A stretch of 64,000 bases of DNA from positions 1 through 64,000 of the forward strand of contig WFWT01000128.1 in assembly GCA_015490995.1 (NCBI GenBank), given 5' to 3'. Numbering within the stretch: position 1 is the first letter of the stretch; each line of letters opens with the position of its first letter. Shown one piece after another: positions 1-9,636 of the stretch. The notes beneath the pieces are model-generated. The model had not been told where the DNA came from and did no database searches. It worked only from the letters and a program-made list of their open reading frames with translations. The position numbers and the translations under genes are program-made. Source of the stretch: Anaerolineae bacterium (GTDB taxonomy: Bacteria > Chloroflexota > Anaerolineae > JAADDB01).

Positions 1-2
1 CC

Positions 3-329
3 CTTTACCTGCCACGGGCAACCGAAGTTCGCCCCGGCCCTACGGAGGTGGCCACCCCCTGGCCTACACCACTCCGGGTGCCTCGCGAGCGGCTGGTTTG
101 GCGGGCGTACATGCCGTACATCCACCTGGATTGGGCCTACTTCTTTCCCTTCTTACGACCTCGTCGGATCCCCACCCCACCGGCACCGGTAACTGCCGGT
201 GCCTCCTGGGCGCCGTTAATCGCAGCCGCCTGGCGACTGCTGCCCGGGTTCATCTGTCTGGCCTTTGCGAGTATACTGGTTTTGTTTCGACTGTTGCTCG
301 CGCTTGTGTCGTCTTCTCGCCCTCGTTGA
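3..329 (+). CDS. C-terminal end of a truncated hypothetical protein (enters from left edge)
   Basis: Frame is open from base 3 to a TGA at 327-329; translation ends ...PGFICLAFASILVLFRLLLALVSSSRPR with a hydrophobic stretch. No homology recognised. Confidence 0.3.
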   Translation, partial: LYLPRATEVRPGPTEVATPWPTPLRVPRERLVWRAYMPYIHLDWAYFFPFLRPRRIPTPPAPVTAGASWAPLIAAAWRLLPGFICLAFASILVLFRLLLALVSSSRPR

Positions 330-460
330 TGCCTGTGACAGGGGAGAGCCCAACTCAGGAGAGCACCGAACGCCGGTGCTCGCTTGTTGGCATCCGCGGT
401 CAAATCTTCTGATGGACCGACAGACCACGACACCACATTAACGCCGGAGGAGCATTGAGG

Positions 461-1945
461 ATGCGGAAGGAGGGCCGGCACGCGCTTGTGTGGATCGTCA
501 TGCTGGGCATGGCCTTTGCCTTGCGGGTGTGGGGTCTGGAGGCACAGAGCCTCTGGCGCGATGAAGTGGATACAGTGCGATTTGCTACCCAACCGTTACC
601 GGCACTGCTGCGCATGTTCATCACGCCGGGACATAACGGTGCACTTTATTACCTCCTTATCCGGCCCTGGGCACTGTTCTTCGGCCCCAATGACTTTGCT
701 CTGCGGTACACAGCAGTGTTGGGTGGTGTTATGGCCGTCGCGTTAACGTACCGAGTATTGCGCCGGTGGGTCGGTCAGGAACCGGCGACCCTGGCTGCTC
801 TCTTCATGGCGGTTTCTCCCTATGCCATCTGGTACAGTCAAGAACTTCGCATGTACGCGTGGATTTTAGCCCTCGCCCTGGCAGCCACCTGGTGTTGGAT
901 GCGTGCCTTTTGGGACGGTCAGAACCGGTTCTGGGTACTATACGTAACGCTCATGGCTGCCGGCATTTACATGCATTTCCTGTTAGCCCTTCTCATCCCC
1001 ACCCACTTTCTGCTCACCTGGCTCTTTCCACATCGACTACGCGCCCGTTGGCCTGCAGTGGTCCTCGCGTATCTAAGTTTCACCCTTCCCTACTGGCCTC
1101 TGGCCTGGTGGCAACAAAAGTTGCTCTTCAGCCCCACATTCCAAACCGGTCACCCGTTCGTCCCCTGGCCGGAAATGATTATCAAGTTGCTTACCGTGTT
1201 CAGCAGCGGGATCCACCGCATCGCCCTACCGGGTGATCTGCCCCAGGGGTTGGTGGTGAGCCCCTTGTTGTTCCTGGTATTCAGCGGACTCCTCCTCAGC
1301 CCGGAAACCCATGTTGCCGGCCCTGGTTCCTGGCCTCGACGGGCAGGACTCGCAGGCTGGTTTCTCCTGCCGACGGTGGGGTTATACCTCATCTCTCTGG
1401 AATTGCCTCTCTTCACCGAGCGTTACCTCATCTGGACCATGCCCGCGGTGTACGGGCTGGCAGCACTGGGCGCGTGGCAGCTCATACGTCGCCACCCCGC
1501 GGGTTGGTTTCCCCTTGCCCTGAGCCTTGTCCTCTTCGTAGTCGGCATCGGATACCAGGTGCGTTATCCTATCAAACCGGACATGCGCGGCGTGACGACG
1601 TACGTGGAGAGCCAGCGCGGGCCAGGTAGCAAAGTGCTCCTGCACCTGGGATATCTCATCCACGCGTACACGTACTACGCGCCGGACAGCCGACCTGCCC
1701 TGGTAGAGGCGCCTGCTCCCGGCCCTCTGGGCACGCTGGAGCAAACAGGACAGGATTTGTTACGTCGCCTGGGTGGGGCGACAGAGGTGTGGTTGGTGGA
1801 ATCGGAAAGCGCGATGTGGGACCCGAAAGGTTTGGTACGGCAGTGGTTGGACCAGAACGCGGAAGTGTTAGAAGACCGCCAATTCGTGGGCATCCGGGTA
1901 ACCCGGTATCGCCTGCCGAGCAAGAACATTAACGGCCCGCCGTGA
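461..1945 (+). CDS. GT39/ArnT-like multi-pass membrane glycosyltransferase
   Basis: N-terminal LRVWGLEAQSLWRDEVDT (acidic motif in first loop), many TM segments, GGAGG upstream of ATG 461 (ORF track opens at TTG 455). Confidence 0.75.
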   Translation: MRKEGRHALVWIVMLGMAFALRVWGLEAQSLWRDEVDTVRFATQPLPALLRMFITPGHNGALYYLLIRPWALFFGPNDFALRYTAVLGGVMAVALTYRVLRRWVGQEPATLAALFMAVSPYAIWYSQELRMYAWILALALAATWCWMRAFWDGQNRFWVLYVTLMAAGIYMHFLLALLIPTHFLLTWLFPHRLRARWPAVVLAYLSFTLPYWPLAWWQQKLLFSPTFQTGHPFVPWPEMIIKLLTVFSSGIHRIALPGDLPQGLVVSPLLFLVFSGLLLSPETHVAGPGSWPRRAGLAGWFLLPTVGLYLISLELPLFTERYLIWTMPAVYGLAALGAWQLIRRHPAGWFPLALSLVLFVVGIGYQVRYPIKPDMRGVTTYVESQRGPGSKVLLHLGYLIHAYTYYAPDSRPALVEAPAPGPLGTLEQTGQDLLRRLGGATEVWLVESESAMWDPKGLVRQWLDQNAEVLEDRQFVGIRVTRYRLPSKNINGPP

Positions 1946-1971
1946 TCCCTAAGGCGTACCCGAAGCGCTGT

Positions 1972-2457
1972 TTAACCAAAAAGGGCTGCTGCAAGGGCTC
2001 CGCAAACCAAGGGAAAGCCCAGCCCCAGTGTCCATCGTACCAGAGTAAACCGCCAGCCCATAAAGGGCAACTCAAAGGACACACTGAGCAACCCCAACAT
2101 AGCCCAGCTGGTGATAATGGTCACTGCCGGCCCCACACCGGCACCGGCCCGGTAGAACGCAGCAATGAGAGGAAACACAACGTAGGGTCCACCTGGCAAT
2201 ACCATACCTATCATCTCGCCCACCAGCAACCCACGCCAACCAGAGGTCGGGCCAATCCACGTTTGTATCCACTGCTGGGAGAGCAACACGTTAACGTATC
2301 CTACAATGATGAAAGCGATCACTAACAACACGCTGGTCTGTCGGGCCGTTTGCCACGCTTCCATAAACCCCCGCCGGAGGCTACCGTCACGACGACGCCA
2401 GGCAACCAGCGCGAGCACACCGCCCACCACGATCAGCATCTCCGTTGCAATGTTCAT
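1972..2457 (-). CDS. Half-size permease (UPF0718/ArsP-like)
   Basis: 161 aa, 4-5 TM, motif GMVLPGGPYVVFPLIAAFYRAGAGVG; start overlaps the stop of the preceding paralog. Confidence 0.6.
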   Translation of the reverse strand: MNIATEMLIVVGGVLALVAWRRRDGSLRRGFMEAWQTARQTSVLLVIAFIIVGYVNVLLSQQWIQTWIGPTSGWRGLLVGEMIGMVLPGGPYVVFPLIAAFYRAGAGVGPAVTIITSWAMLGLLSVSFELPFMGWRFTLVRWTLGLGFPLVCGALAAALFG

Positions 2458-2981
2458 CGTTCCATCGCCTCCCGGATACGATGCACCTGTTCACCGGCTA
2501 TAACCTCGGCCAGGATCCCCATTACCGGTGGGATAAAGGCTGTCACCCCCAACCGCACTAAGGTGAGATATGGCCCCAAGAGCGCAAACTCAATAGGCAG
2601 CCGGGAGATGGACCATACGTTTTTAGCGGTAACGAAGGCCACGAGAACGCCCAGGCCCGCGCCGGAGCGCAACAGGACTGCGGCGATGGGATAGTACACA
2701 TAGGGGCCACCCGGGACCAACGCGCCTCCTAGCGAGGCCAGTAAGATCCCCTTCCAGCTCGCCTCTCGTCCCAGCCAGCGGGTAACGAATTCTTGGGTCA
2801 CCAGGGCCTGGATAAACCCTGCCACCAGGAAAGCGGCAACCAGGAGAGGCAACACACGTTCAATTTCCCAGGCAGCCTGCACCAACCCAGCCCTCACCAA
2901 AGGCAAGCCGCCTCGGTACCAGGCTACCCCGGCCAACAACACGGCTACGGCTAACAGGACCTGAAACACCCGTCCACCCAT
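2454..2981 (-). CDS. Half-size permease (UPF0718/ArsP-like), paralog of the neighbouring gene
   Basis: 175 aa, motif GGALVPGGPYVYYPIAAVLLRSGAGLG parallel to the downstream gene. Confidence 0.6.
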   Translation of the reverse strand: MGGRVFQVLLAVAVLLAGVAWYRGGLPLVRAGLVQAAWEIERVLPLLVAAFLVAGFIQALVTQEFVTRWLGREASWKGILLASLGGALVPGGPYVYYPIAAVLLRSGAGLGVLVAFVTAKNVWSISRLPIEFALLGPYLTLVRLGVTAFIPPVMGILAEVIAGEQVHRIREAMER

Positions 2982-2984
2982 GGG

Positions 2985-3851
2985 TTATCCTCCCCCACGC
3001 CTTGGCTCCGTGGCGAGGACGGCTACGGTAGCTATCGCCCCGGGGCCCACATGTGCTGCCAGGATGGGGCCGGCTTCCACCACCGGCACCCGTCCGGACG
3101 GCCAGCCTAAGGCCTCGGTCAAACGCTGGGCCATAATCGCTGCTTCATCAGGACGGCGGGTGTGAACCACCCACACGTCCTCCAGGGGCGACCATGCCAG
3201 TGTGTGACGGTAGAGCATCTCCATCCCACCACTCCAAGAGCGTTGCACGCCCAGCAGACGTACCTCACCCTCCACCACCTGGAGCAACACTTTCACCCGA
3301 AACACGCGGGCTGTACGCCGGATGAGGGGCATCAGGTAAGCAATACGCCCTCCTCGCTCTGCCCAATCCAGGGTATCCAGCACGGCCTGAAGGCGCACCC
3401 GAGCCCGCAGGTCGTACAGACGGCGGTGAATCGTCTCCAGGTCGTGGCCCTCTGCTGCCCACCGGGCCGCTGCGAGCACCTGCACACCGGCCCCCAGGCT
3501 GAGATTTTGGGTGTCGAACACCACCATGCGGCCTTTGAAGCTTTCCGCTGCCAGCACAAAAGAACGATGTACTGCCGAAAGCCGGCCCGTCAACGTTAGG
3601 GCCAGAACCCTGTGCCCCCCCGACACTACGGGCCGGACGGCTTCAATAATGCGGCCCGGGGGAGGCGCGGCCGTTTGCGGTCGTTCACCCGTCTCGGCCA
3701 CCAGTGCCCAGAAACGGTCCAACGTGAGTTCAGCCGTAGTCACGAAGTGCTGCCCCACGCGGATGTCCAGGGGAATGACCAGAACGCCATATCGTCTCTG
3801 GAGGGTCTCCGGCACATCACACGCGCTGTCGCACACAATTTGCACGTTCAT
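2985..3851 (-). CDS. DegV family protein (fatty-acid binding)
   Basis: MNVQIVCDSACDVPETLQRRYGVLVIPLDIRVG, typical DegV N-terminus. Confidence 0.85.
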   Translation of the reverse strand: MNVQIVCDSACDVPETLQRRYGVLVIPLDIRVGQHFVTTAELTLDRFWALVAETGERPQTAAPPPGRIIEAVRPVVSGGHRVLALTLTGRLSAVHRSFVLAAESFKGRMVVFDTQNLSLGAGVQVLAAARWAAEGHDLETIHRRLYDLRARVRLQAVLDTLDWAERGGRIAYLMPLIRRTARVFRVKVLLQVVEGEVRLLGVQRSWSGGMEMLYRHTLAWSPLEDVWVVHTRRPDEAAIMAQRLTEALGWPSGRVPVVEAGPILAAHVGPGAIATVAVLATEPRRGGG

Positions 3852-3880
3852 AGTGTACCGTCACCTGCCGCTATAGGTGA

Positions 3881-4903
3881 CTAACTCTCGAAGATCTTCA
3901 CAATCTCGTCCACTGCGGGCGGAGTAAGCGGGCGCTGCTGGCCGTTGCGGAAGATCCATCGCCCTTCCTCCGGCGAGGTGATATGGCCGATGATGCGGGC
4001 GGGAATCCCGTGCTCTTCCAGCGTGGTGATCAATGCCGGCGCATCCGCCGGTTCACACGCGATAAGCAACGCGCCCGACGCGATGGTGCCCATGGGGTCC
4101 AGGCCGTATACCTCGCACAGGAACTGGCCCTCCGGCACAACAGGCACATCATCCAGGTTCACCTCTACACCTACACCGGCAGCCTCGGCCAGTTCCCAGA
4201 TACCCATCAGCAAACCACCTTCGGTGGGATCGTGCATTGCGTGTACCTGAGCCGTTTCCAGGGCCAACATGGCCGTCTTGACGACGCTGATACCAGGGGT
4301 GTGGAGGTAATCGGCCGCGCGCGTCAGGAGATCCGGGGACACACCAAGGCGCAGCAGCTCCTCCCGCCGTTCCCTGGCGATGATCGCGGTACCCTCAATG
4401 GGCACGCCTCGCGCCAGGATCAGCGCGTCCCCCGGTTGAGCGCCCGCGGTAGAGATGAGGCGATCGGGATGGACTTCACCCAGCATGACACCAATGGCCA
4501 GGGGACGGGACAGGTCATAGGACACCTCGGTGTGCCCTCCGACCAACAGGGCCCCCACTTCCTCACAGGCCTGAGCTATCTGGTGAAAGATGCGCTCCAC
4601 GTCCTCCTCTTTGGCCTGGCCCTCCGGCAGGAGTAGGGTGACCAAAAACCAGCGAGGGACGGCGCCCATCACAGCGACATCGTTAGCGTTTACGTGAACA
4701 ACGTACCAGCCAATCTCATCGGTGGCGAAGGTAATGGGGTCCATGCCTGCCACCACTACCCGTTCCTCCAGCGCGATGGCCGTGGCGTCCTCCCCAACAG
4801 CCGGCCCCACCAGCAAACGTTCATGGCTTCGGCTGTACCGCTGTAGTAGAGAGCGCAGCAGCTCGTGGGGGATTTTTCCTGTGCTGAGCACCGTGGATTT
4901 CAT
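3881..4903 (-). CDS. AIR synthase-related protein, HypE-like
   Basis: AVGEDATAIAL, HVNANDVAVMGAVPRWFLVTLLLPEG, HDPTEGGLLMGIWELAEAAGVG. Confidence 0.8.
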   Translation of the reverse strand: MKSTVLSTGKIPHELLRSLLQRYSRSHERLLVGPAVGEDATAIALEERVVVAGMDPITFATDEIGWYVVHVNANDVAVMGAVPRWFLVTLLLPEGQAKEEDVERIFHQIAQACEEVGALLVGGHTEVSYDLSRPLAIGVMLGEVHPDRLISTAGAQPGDALILARGVPIEGTAIIARERREELLRLGVSPDLLTRAADYLHTPGISVVKTAMLALETAQVHAMHDPTEGGLLMGIWELAEAAGVGVEVNLDDVPVVPEGQFLCEVYGLDPMGTIASGALLIACEPADAPALITTLEEHGIPARIIGHITSPEEGRWIFRNGQQRPLTPPAVDEIVKIFES

Positions 4904-5025
4904 GCAGGCCTCCTTGTGTACCTCGGGTTCGTACTATCTTTACACCGACACAAGATGATGTCGGCCGGGCCATCCCCGAATCGGGGAGCAGCCTTTCCGG
5001 AAGGTGCGTGGGGCACGACCGCGCG

Positions 5026-6150
5026 TTAAGGGGCAACCGCTGCCACCGCCCTGTGAGGGGCCTCATCGGTGAGGACCGCTTCCACAAACGCGCGCAGCTT
5101 TTGGCGAAATACCGATGTGGCAAACATCTCCGCTCGGGCTCGACAGGCCAGGGGGTCATAGCGGGTCGGATCAAAGTCAGCCAACACTGCGGCCAGTGCG
5201 TCTACCGTCTGAGGGTGAAAGAACTCCCCGGTCTCGCCGGGAACAACCGTATCCAACGCGCCGCCCCCGGCATACGCGATGACAGGCCGGCCACAGGCCA
5301 TCGCTTCAACCGGGGCGATGCCGAAATCTTCTAAGCCGGGAAACAGAAACGCCCGTGCCCCCTGCATTAATCGTACCAGTTCCGCGTCCGACACCCGCCC
5401 CAAGAACCGCACCGTAGGCCCGGCCATGCGCTCCAGCGCCTTGCGGTCCCTCCCCTCCCCCACGACCAGCAGGGGAACACCCAAGCGAGTGCACGCCTGC
5501 ACGGCCAGGTCCACACGCTTGTACGGGATGAGCCGAGAGACCACGAGGTAATAGTCTCCCGGTGGTGTCCGCGCGGGCACAAACCGGTCGGTGTCTACCG
5601 GCGGGTGAATGATCACGCTCTCGCGACGGTAAAACTTGCGGATGCGCGCCTGAACCACCCGAGAGATGGCTATAAAGTGATCGACCCGCTCCGCGGCCAA
5701 CCGGTCCAACATGCGTTGCCAGGTAAGGATAGGCTGAAGCAACGCATTCGTCCATCGACCAATGCCCTCCCGACGACGATACTCGGCATATTGCCACAAA
5801 AAACGGGTAGGGGTCAGACAGTAACAAATGTGCGTCGTTTCGGGAGGGGTGATCACGCTGTGGGCAAAGGCGGACTTGTTGCTGATAACCACATCGTACC
5901 CTGTCAAGTCGAACGATTCGAAAGCCAGGGGGTACAGGGGCAGATACCAGAGGTGATGTGCCCCTACCCCCGGCAGACGGTTCATCCAGGACACGCGTAT
6001 ATCCCACGTGCGATAAGCGGGAGAGACCCGTTGGGGGTCGTAAATGCTGGTGTACACGGGCGCACCGGGAAACAGAGCGACCAAGGCCTCCAACACCTGT
6101 TCGGCCCCGCCCATCTGGTTCAACCAATCGTGTACCAGCGCGACCCGCAT
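5026..6150 (-). CDS. Glycosyltransferase family 4
   Basis: MRVALVHDWLNQMGGAEQVLEAL ... GLEDFGIAPVEAMACGRPVIAYAGGGALDTV. GGAGGAAAC precedes ATG at 6150. Confidence 0.88.
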   Translation of the reverse strand: MRVALVHDWLNQMGGAEQVLEALVALFPGAPVYTSIYDPQRVSPAYRTWDIRVSWMNRLPGVGAHHLWYLPLYPLAFESFDLTGYDVVISNKSAFAHSVITPPETTHICYCLTPTRFLWQYAEYRRREGIGRWTNALLQPILTWQRMLDRLAAERVDHFIAISRVVQARIRKFYRRESVIIHPPVDTDRFVPARTPPGDYYLVVSRLIPYKRVDLAVQACTRLGVPLLVVGEGRDRKALERMAGPTVRFLGRVSDAELVRLMQGARAFLFPGLEDFGIAPVEAMACGRPVIAYAGGGALDTVVPGETGEFFHPQTVDALAAVLADFDPTRYDPLACRARAEMFATSVFRQKLRAFVEAVLTDEAPHRAVAAVAP

Positions 6151-6272
6151 GTTTCCTCCATCCGGCATAGTTGATTCACGTTCAGCGGCATATCAGGTCA
6201 GATATGCCTCTACGTCGCGCACCGGCCCGAGACCCGTGTGCTCCACAGAAATCTCTATTCCACCCGGCAAGC

Positions 6273-7211
6273 TCACCCTCCCTCTGACAGCAAAATGTTG
6301 ACATAACTTTCATATCGACGAAAACTGATGGCTCCCTCTTCCACCGCGGCCACAACCGCGCACCCGGGCTCATCCAGGTGGCGGCAGTCGTTAAAACGGC
6401 ATTGGCCAAGATACGGCCGGAACTCAGGGAAATAATAATCTAGGTTGTCCACATCCACGCCCCACAGTCCTACTTCCCGCAACCCGGGGGTGTCTACAAT
6501 GTACCCCCCATCCCGCAAGGGGATCAACTGGGCCATCACCGTCGTGTGGCGGCCCTGGCGCCATTTGCGGCTGATCTCCGCTGTGGGCAGGTGCACGGTG
6601 GGTTCCAAGGCGTTAATCAAGCTGGATTTGCCCGTCCCTGAGGGGCCGGCCAGCACGGTGATCTTGCCCTGAAAGTGCTCTCGCAGCGCGGGGAGCCCTT
6701 CTCCGGTGGCCACGGAGATGTAAAACACTGGATATCCAGCGTCTTCGTACTCAGCGAAGATAGCGCGTGCCTCATCTGGGTCAGCCAGGTCGATCTTGTT
6801 GACAATCACCGCGGCAGGGATGTCATTGTCCTCCGCGATAACCAGCAGGCGGTCCAGCATTTGCAGGCGGGGGTGAGGATCCCGCACCGCGAACATAAAG
6901 AAGGCCTGGTCCGGGTTGGACACAATAACGTCCAGCCGTCCCAACGTGTTGGGCGCGCGGCGCACCAGCGCGCGCTCCCGGGGCGCGATCGCTTCGATGC
7001 GCCAGTCCCCACTGGCAGCTTGTTGCACGCGCACGTAGTCCCCTACCGCGATCAAGGTGCCCCGCCGTTCCCGCTTCAACACCCCACGCGGCACCGCGGG
7101 CACCACGGTGCCGTCCGCCAACAACACATCGGCCACCGGGCCTCGCACGCGGGCCACGATGCCGTTGTAATTTTGGGGAAAAGTTAAGTGAATCGTTTCG
7201 GCATCGCTCAT
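6273..7211 (-). CDS. rsgA: Ribosome small-subunit-dependent GTPase A
   Basis: Circularly permuted GTPase: NKIDLADPDE, GPSGTGKSSLINAL, DTPGLREVGLWG, then Cys/His cluster CRFNDCRHLDEPGCAV. Confidence 0.93.
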   Translation of the reverse strand: MSDAETIHLTFPQNYNGIVARVRGPVADVLLADGTVVPAVPRGVLKRERRGTLIAVGDYVRVQQAASGDWRIEAIAPRERALVRRAPNTLGRLDVIVSNPDQAFFMFAVRDPHPRLQMLDRLLVIAEDNDIPAAVIVNKIDLADPDEARAIFAEYEDAGYPVFYISVATGEGLPALREHFQGKITVLAGPSGTGKSSLINALEPTVHLPTAEISRKWRQGRHTTVMAQLIPLRDGGYIVDTPGLREVGLWGVDVDNLDYYFPEFRPYLGQCRFNDCRHLDEPGCAVVAAVEEGAISFRRYESYVNILLSEGG

Positions 7212-7223
7212 GATTGTCGCTTG

Positions 7224-7931
7224 CTAACCGCCTCCGTACTCGAAGATGTCTCCCTGCGGCTCTTCTGCCGACCAACAACACACGCCGAACACGAGACGGC
7301 ACGCTTTATCAGGATGGGTGGGCACAGGTCCCCCCAACTTTTGGAGAAGGGATATCATCACCCGGATGGGCAACCCCATTACCGTGGCCCGACATCCCTC
7401 CACCTTATCTACCGGCCGAAAGGCAGGGTGCTGAATAGCGTATCCCCCTGCCTTGTCCAGCGGATCGCCGGACGCGAGGTACACGGCCAGTTCGTGTGAG
7501 GTGAAAGGGCGTATGTGTACCCGCGCGATGTCAACTTCGGTTTGCGTCGCACGCACCTGGCCGGAGTGCGGCACCTCCATCAGCGTAATGGCTGTATACA
7601 CCAGATGCCATCGGTCGCGCAAGGCCAACAACATCGCGCGGGCTTCAGCCACATCGCGAGGCTTGCCGAGGATCCGGCCGTCAAGAACGACCACGGTGTC
7701 CGCTGCCAGGATAAGGCCTGCTTCTCGTTGGGCCACCCAGTGTGCTTTGGCCCGGCTCAGACGGGAGACCAGCGCAGCCGGCGATTCGCCGGGCAACGGC
7801 ACCTCGTCCACCGCTGTTGGACGTACCCGATGAGGTATGCCCAACAGCCGTAGCAGCTCCTGACGCCGGGGAGAAGCCGAAGCCAAAATCAGAAGGGGGT
7901 ATCGCTGGGTCGGGCTCATAGGTCGGTCCAT
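7224..7931 (-). CDS. maf: Maf family nucleoside triphosphate pyrophosphatase
   Basis: LILASASPRRQELLRLLGIPHRV, ADTVVVLDGRILGKP; start may be ATG at 7919. Confidence 0.9.
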   Translation of the reverse strand: MDRPMSPTQRYPLLILASASPRRQELLRLLGIPHRVRPTAVDEVPLPGESPAALVSRLSRAKAHWVAQREAGLILAADTVVVLDGRILGKPRDVAEARAMLLALRDRWHLVYTAITLMEVPHSGQVRATQTEVDIARVHIRPFTSHELAVYLASGDPLDKAGGYAIQHPAFRPVDKVEGCRATVMGLPIRVMISLLQKLGGPVPTHPDKACRLVFGVCCWSAEEPQGDIFEYGGG

Positions 7932-7934
7932 GGG

Positions 7935-7963
7935 CCGGGGCCCTCTCTTGGAGAGGGCCCCGG
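7935..7963. terminator. Perfect 13-bp stem / 3-nt loop GC-rich hairpin
   Basis: CCGGGGCCCTCTC-TTG-GAGAGGGCCCCGG between the PFOR beta stop and the maf start; no clear U-tract on the minus strand. Confidence 0.5.
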
Positions 7964-7973
7964 TTTGGGAACG

Positions 7974-9587
7974 TTAACGCAGGCCGGCCAGTTCCTGGAG
8001 CATCCGCCAGTTGCGGAGGCGCTCTTCATTGGCAGCCAACAGGGTCGGGGACGGGTTGCCTTCCTTGTCAAACTGCTTGGCGAAGCGACCCTCCGTGCGG
8101 GCGAAGGTGATGAAATTGTACACCTCGCCCGTCTTGGGGTCGCGATACCAGTCCTCCTTCACGGCCGGGTTACCCTTCAGGCTCAAGCGCTCACGAATCG
8201 TCTCGCCCTTCCGCGGGTCGTAGATGAAGAGCGGAAAGGTGCGGGTATCCACGGCTAACCGCGCCTGGTGCGCGGACATCTCATCACCGACGCCGTGCTC
8301 GGGCTGGCAGGTGGTGTAGCAGATGATGACCGAAGGCCCTTCGTAGGAGGCCGCGTCCAGCACTGCCCGGTAGAAGTGGTTGTAGTGGGCAGGTGTCGTC
8401 TGAGCGATGAACGCGTCCGGGTGCATCATCAGGATGCGCCCGATCTCCTTGCGGGCCTCCTGCTTGCCCTGGATGGCCTTGCCAAAGGGTGCCATCTTGG
8501 CCTCCTGCCCCATGAAGGAGGCGGTGCTCGCCTGCCCTCCCGTGTTGGAATAGACCTGGGTGTCCAGCACGAAGACGTTGATGTTCATACCGGAGGCGAG
8601 CATGCGGCTCAATGCCTGGAACCCAATGTCGAACATCGCCCCATCGCCGCCGATCACCCACAATTGCTTGTCCTTCCACCCCATCTGGTCCCACCGGGCG
8701 CGCACCCCCATGGCAAAGGTGGCCGCGTTTTCGAACAACGAATTGCTCCAGGGGGTCAGGAAGGGGTTGTACGGATAGGTGGAACCGTATACCGTGTTGC
8801 AACCGGTTGCCGCGATAAGGCCGATGTTCTCCCGACCGTACACAAACCCCAGGGCGGCCAGCAACATGCGCAAGGCCGTGCCCTCACCACATCCCGCGCA
8901 GGACCCCGCCCCACCGGTGTACAGGAGGGACTCCTCGGCCAGCATCATGTCGATGAGCACCCGTTCGTTGATGAACCGCTTGGGGGTGGGGGGCAGTTTG
9001 CGGAAGAACTCGATGGCCTTGCGGTATGTGGGTACGGTATCATCCGCTTTCTTGATCATTTTGAGCGCGTTGTACCCCAACTCGTGGCAGACCTGCACGC
9101 ATTCCGCACATCCCTTGCACTTGGTGGGATCGATGAAGATGCCAAACAGGCCTCCCGAACCGGGTTGTTTCTTCTCGTAGGTCTTGTAATACTTAGTGGT
9201 CACCGTGAAGTGCCGCCGCAACGTCTCCCGCTCCTCCTCCGGCACTTCGGCCAGCTTCGCCTCCAGCACCTGGGGTTCCACCACCTTGCCCAGGATGGCG
9301 GTGTCCGGACACTCGGTAACGCACGTCATGCATCCCACACAGTTTTCGGGGATGAACTCCGGGATTTCAGGGGCAATGTAGGAAAAATCCCGGTAATAAG
9401 CGGTGCCTGCGGGGATCAGACTGCGGGCAACGTAGGGATCGGCCGGCAATTCCTCCGGCCCCCAGCCCTCGTTGTAACCTCGGATAACCTGCTCAAAAAA
9501 CTGGTCAAAGTCTATAACCTCCTGGGGAAGTTTGCCCTCCCCTTTCGCCAACGCGCGAATATCAACGACATCGGTTGTGATGCCCAT
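7974..9587 (-). CDS. 2-oxoacid (pyruvate):ferredoxin oxidoreductase, fused ferredoxin (delta) and TPP-binding beta subunit
   Basis: Two 4Fe-4S motifs (CVGCMTCVTECP, CKGCAECVQVCHELG) followed by GSCAGCGEG, GDGAMFDIGFQALSR and NTGGQAS TPP-domain motifs. Confidence 0.88.
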   Translation of the reverse strand: MGITTDVVDIRALAKGEGKLPQEVIDFDQFFEQVIRGYNEGWGPEELPADPYVARSLIPAGTAYYRDFSYIAPEIPEFIPENCVGCMTCVTECPDTAILGKVVEPQVLEAKLAEVPEEERETLRRHFTVTTKYYKTYEKKQPGSGGLFGIFIDPTKCKGCAECVQVCHELGYNALKMIKKADDTVPTYRKAIEFFRKLPPTPKRFINERVLIDMMLAEESLLYTGGAGSCAGCGEGTALRMLLAALGFVYGRENIGLIAATGCNTVYGSTYPYNPFLTPWSNSLFENAATFAMGVRARWDQMGWKDKQLWVIGGDGAMFDIGFQALSRMLASGMNINVFVLDTQVYSNTGGQASTASFMGQEAKMAPFGKAIQGKQEARKEIGRILMMHPDAFIAQTTPAHYNHFYRAVLDAASYEGPSVIICYTTCQPEHGVGDEMSAHQARLAVDTRTFPLFIYDPRKGETIRERLSLKGNPAVKEDWYRDPKTGEVYNFITFARTEGRFAKQFDKEGNPSPTLLAANEERLRNWRMLQELAGLR

Positions 9588-9636
9588 GGCACACTCCTCT
9601 TCGGTATGCATTTACTCACCGGTTGGTAGGTTGCTT

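Noticed and set aside
8268-9629. 453-aa plus-strand ORF
   Set aside because: Fully antisense to the PFOR beta gene; low-complexity His/Gly/Arg-rich product typical of high-GC antisense frames.
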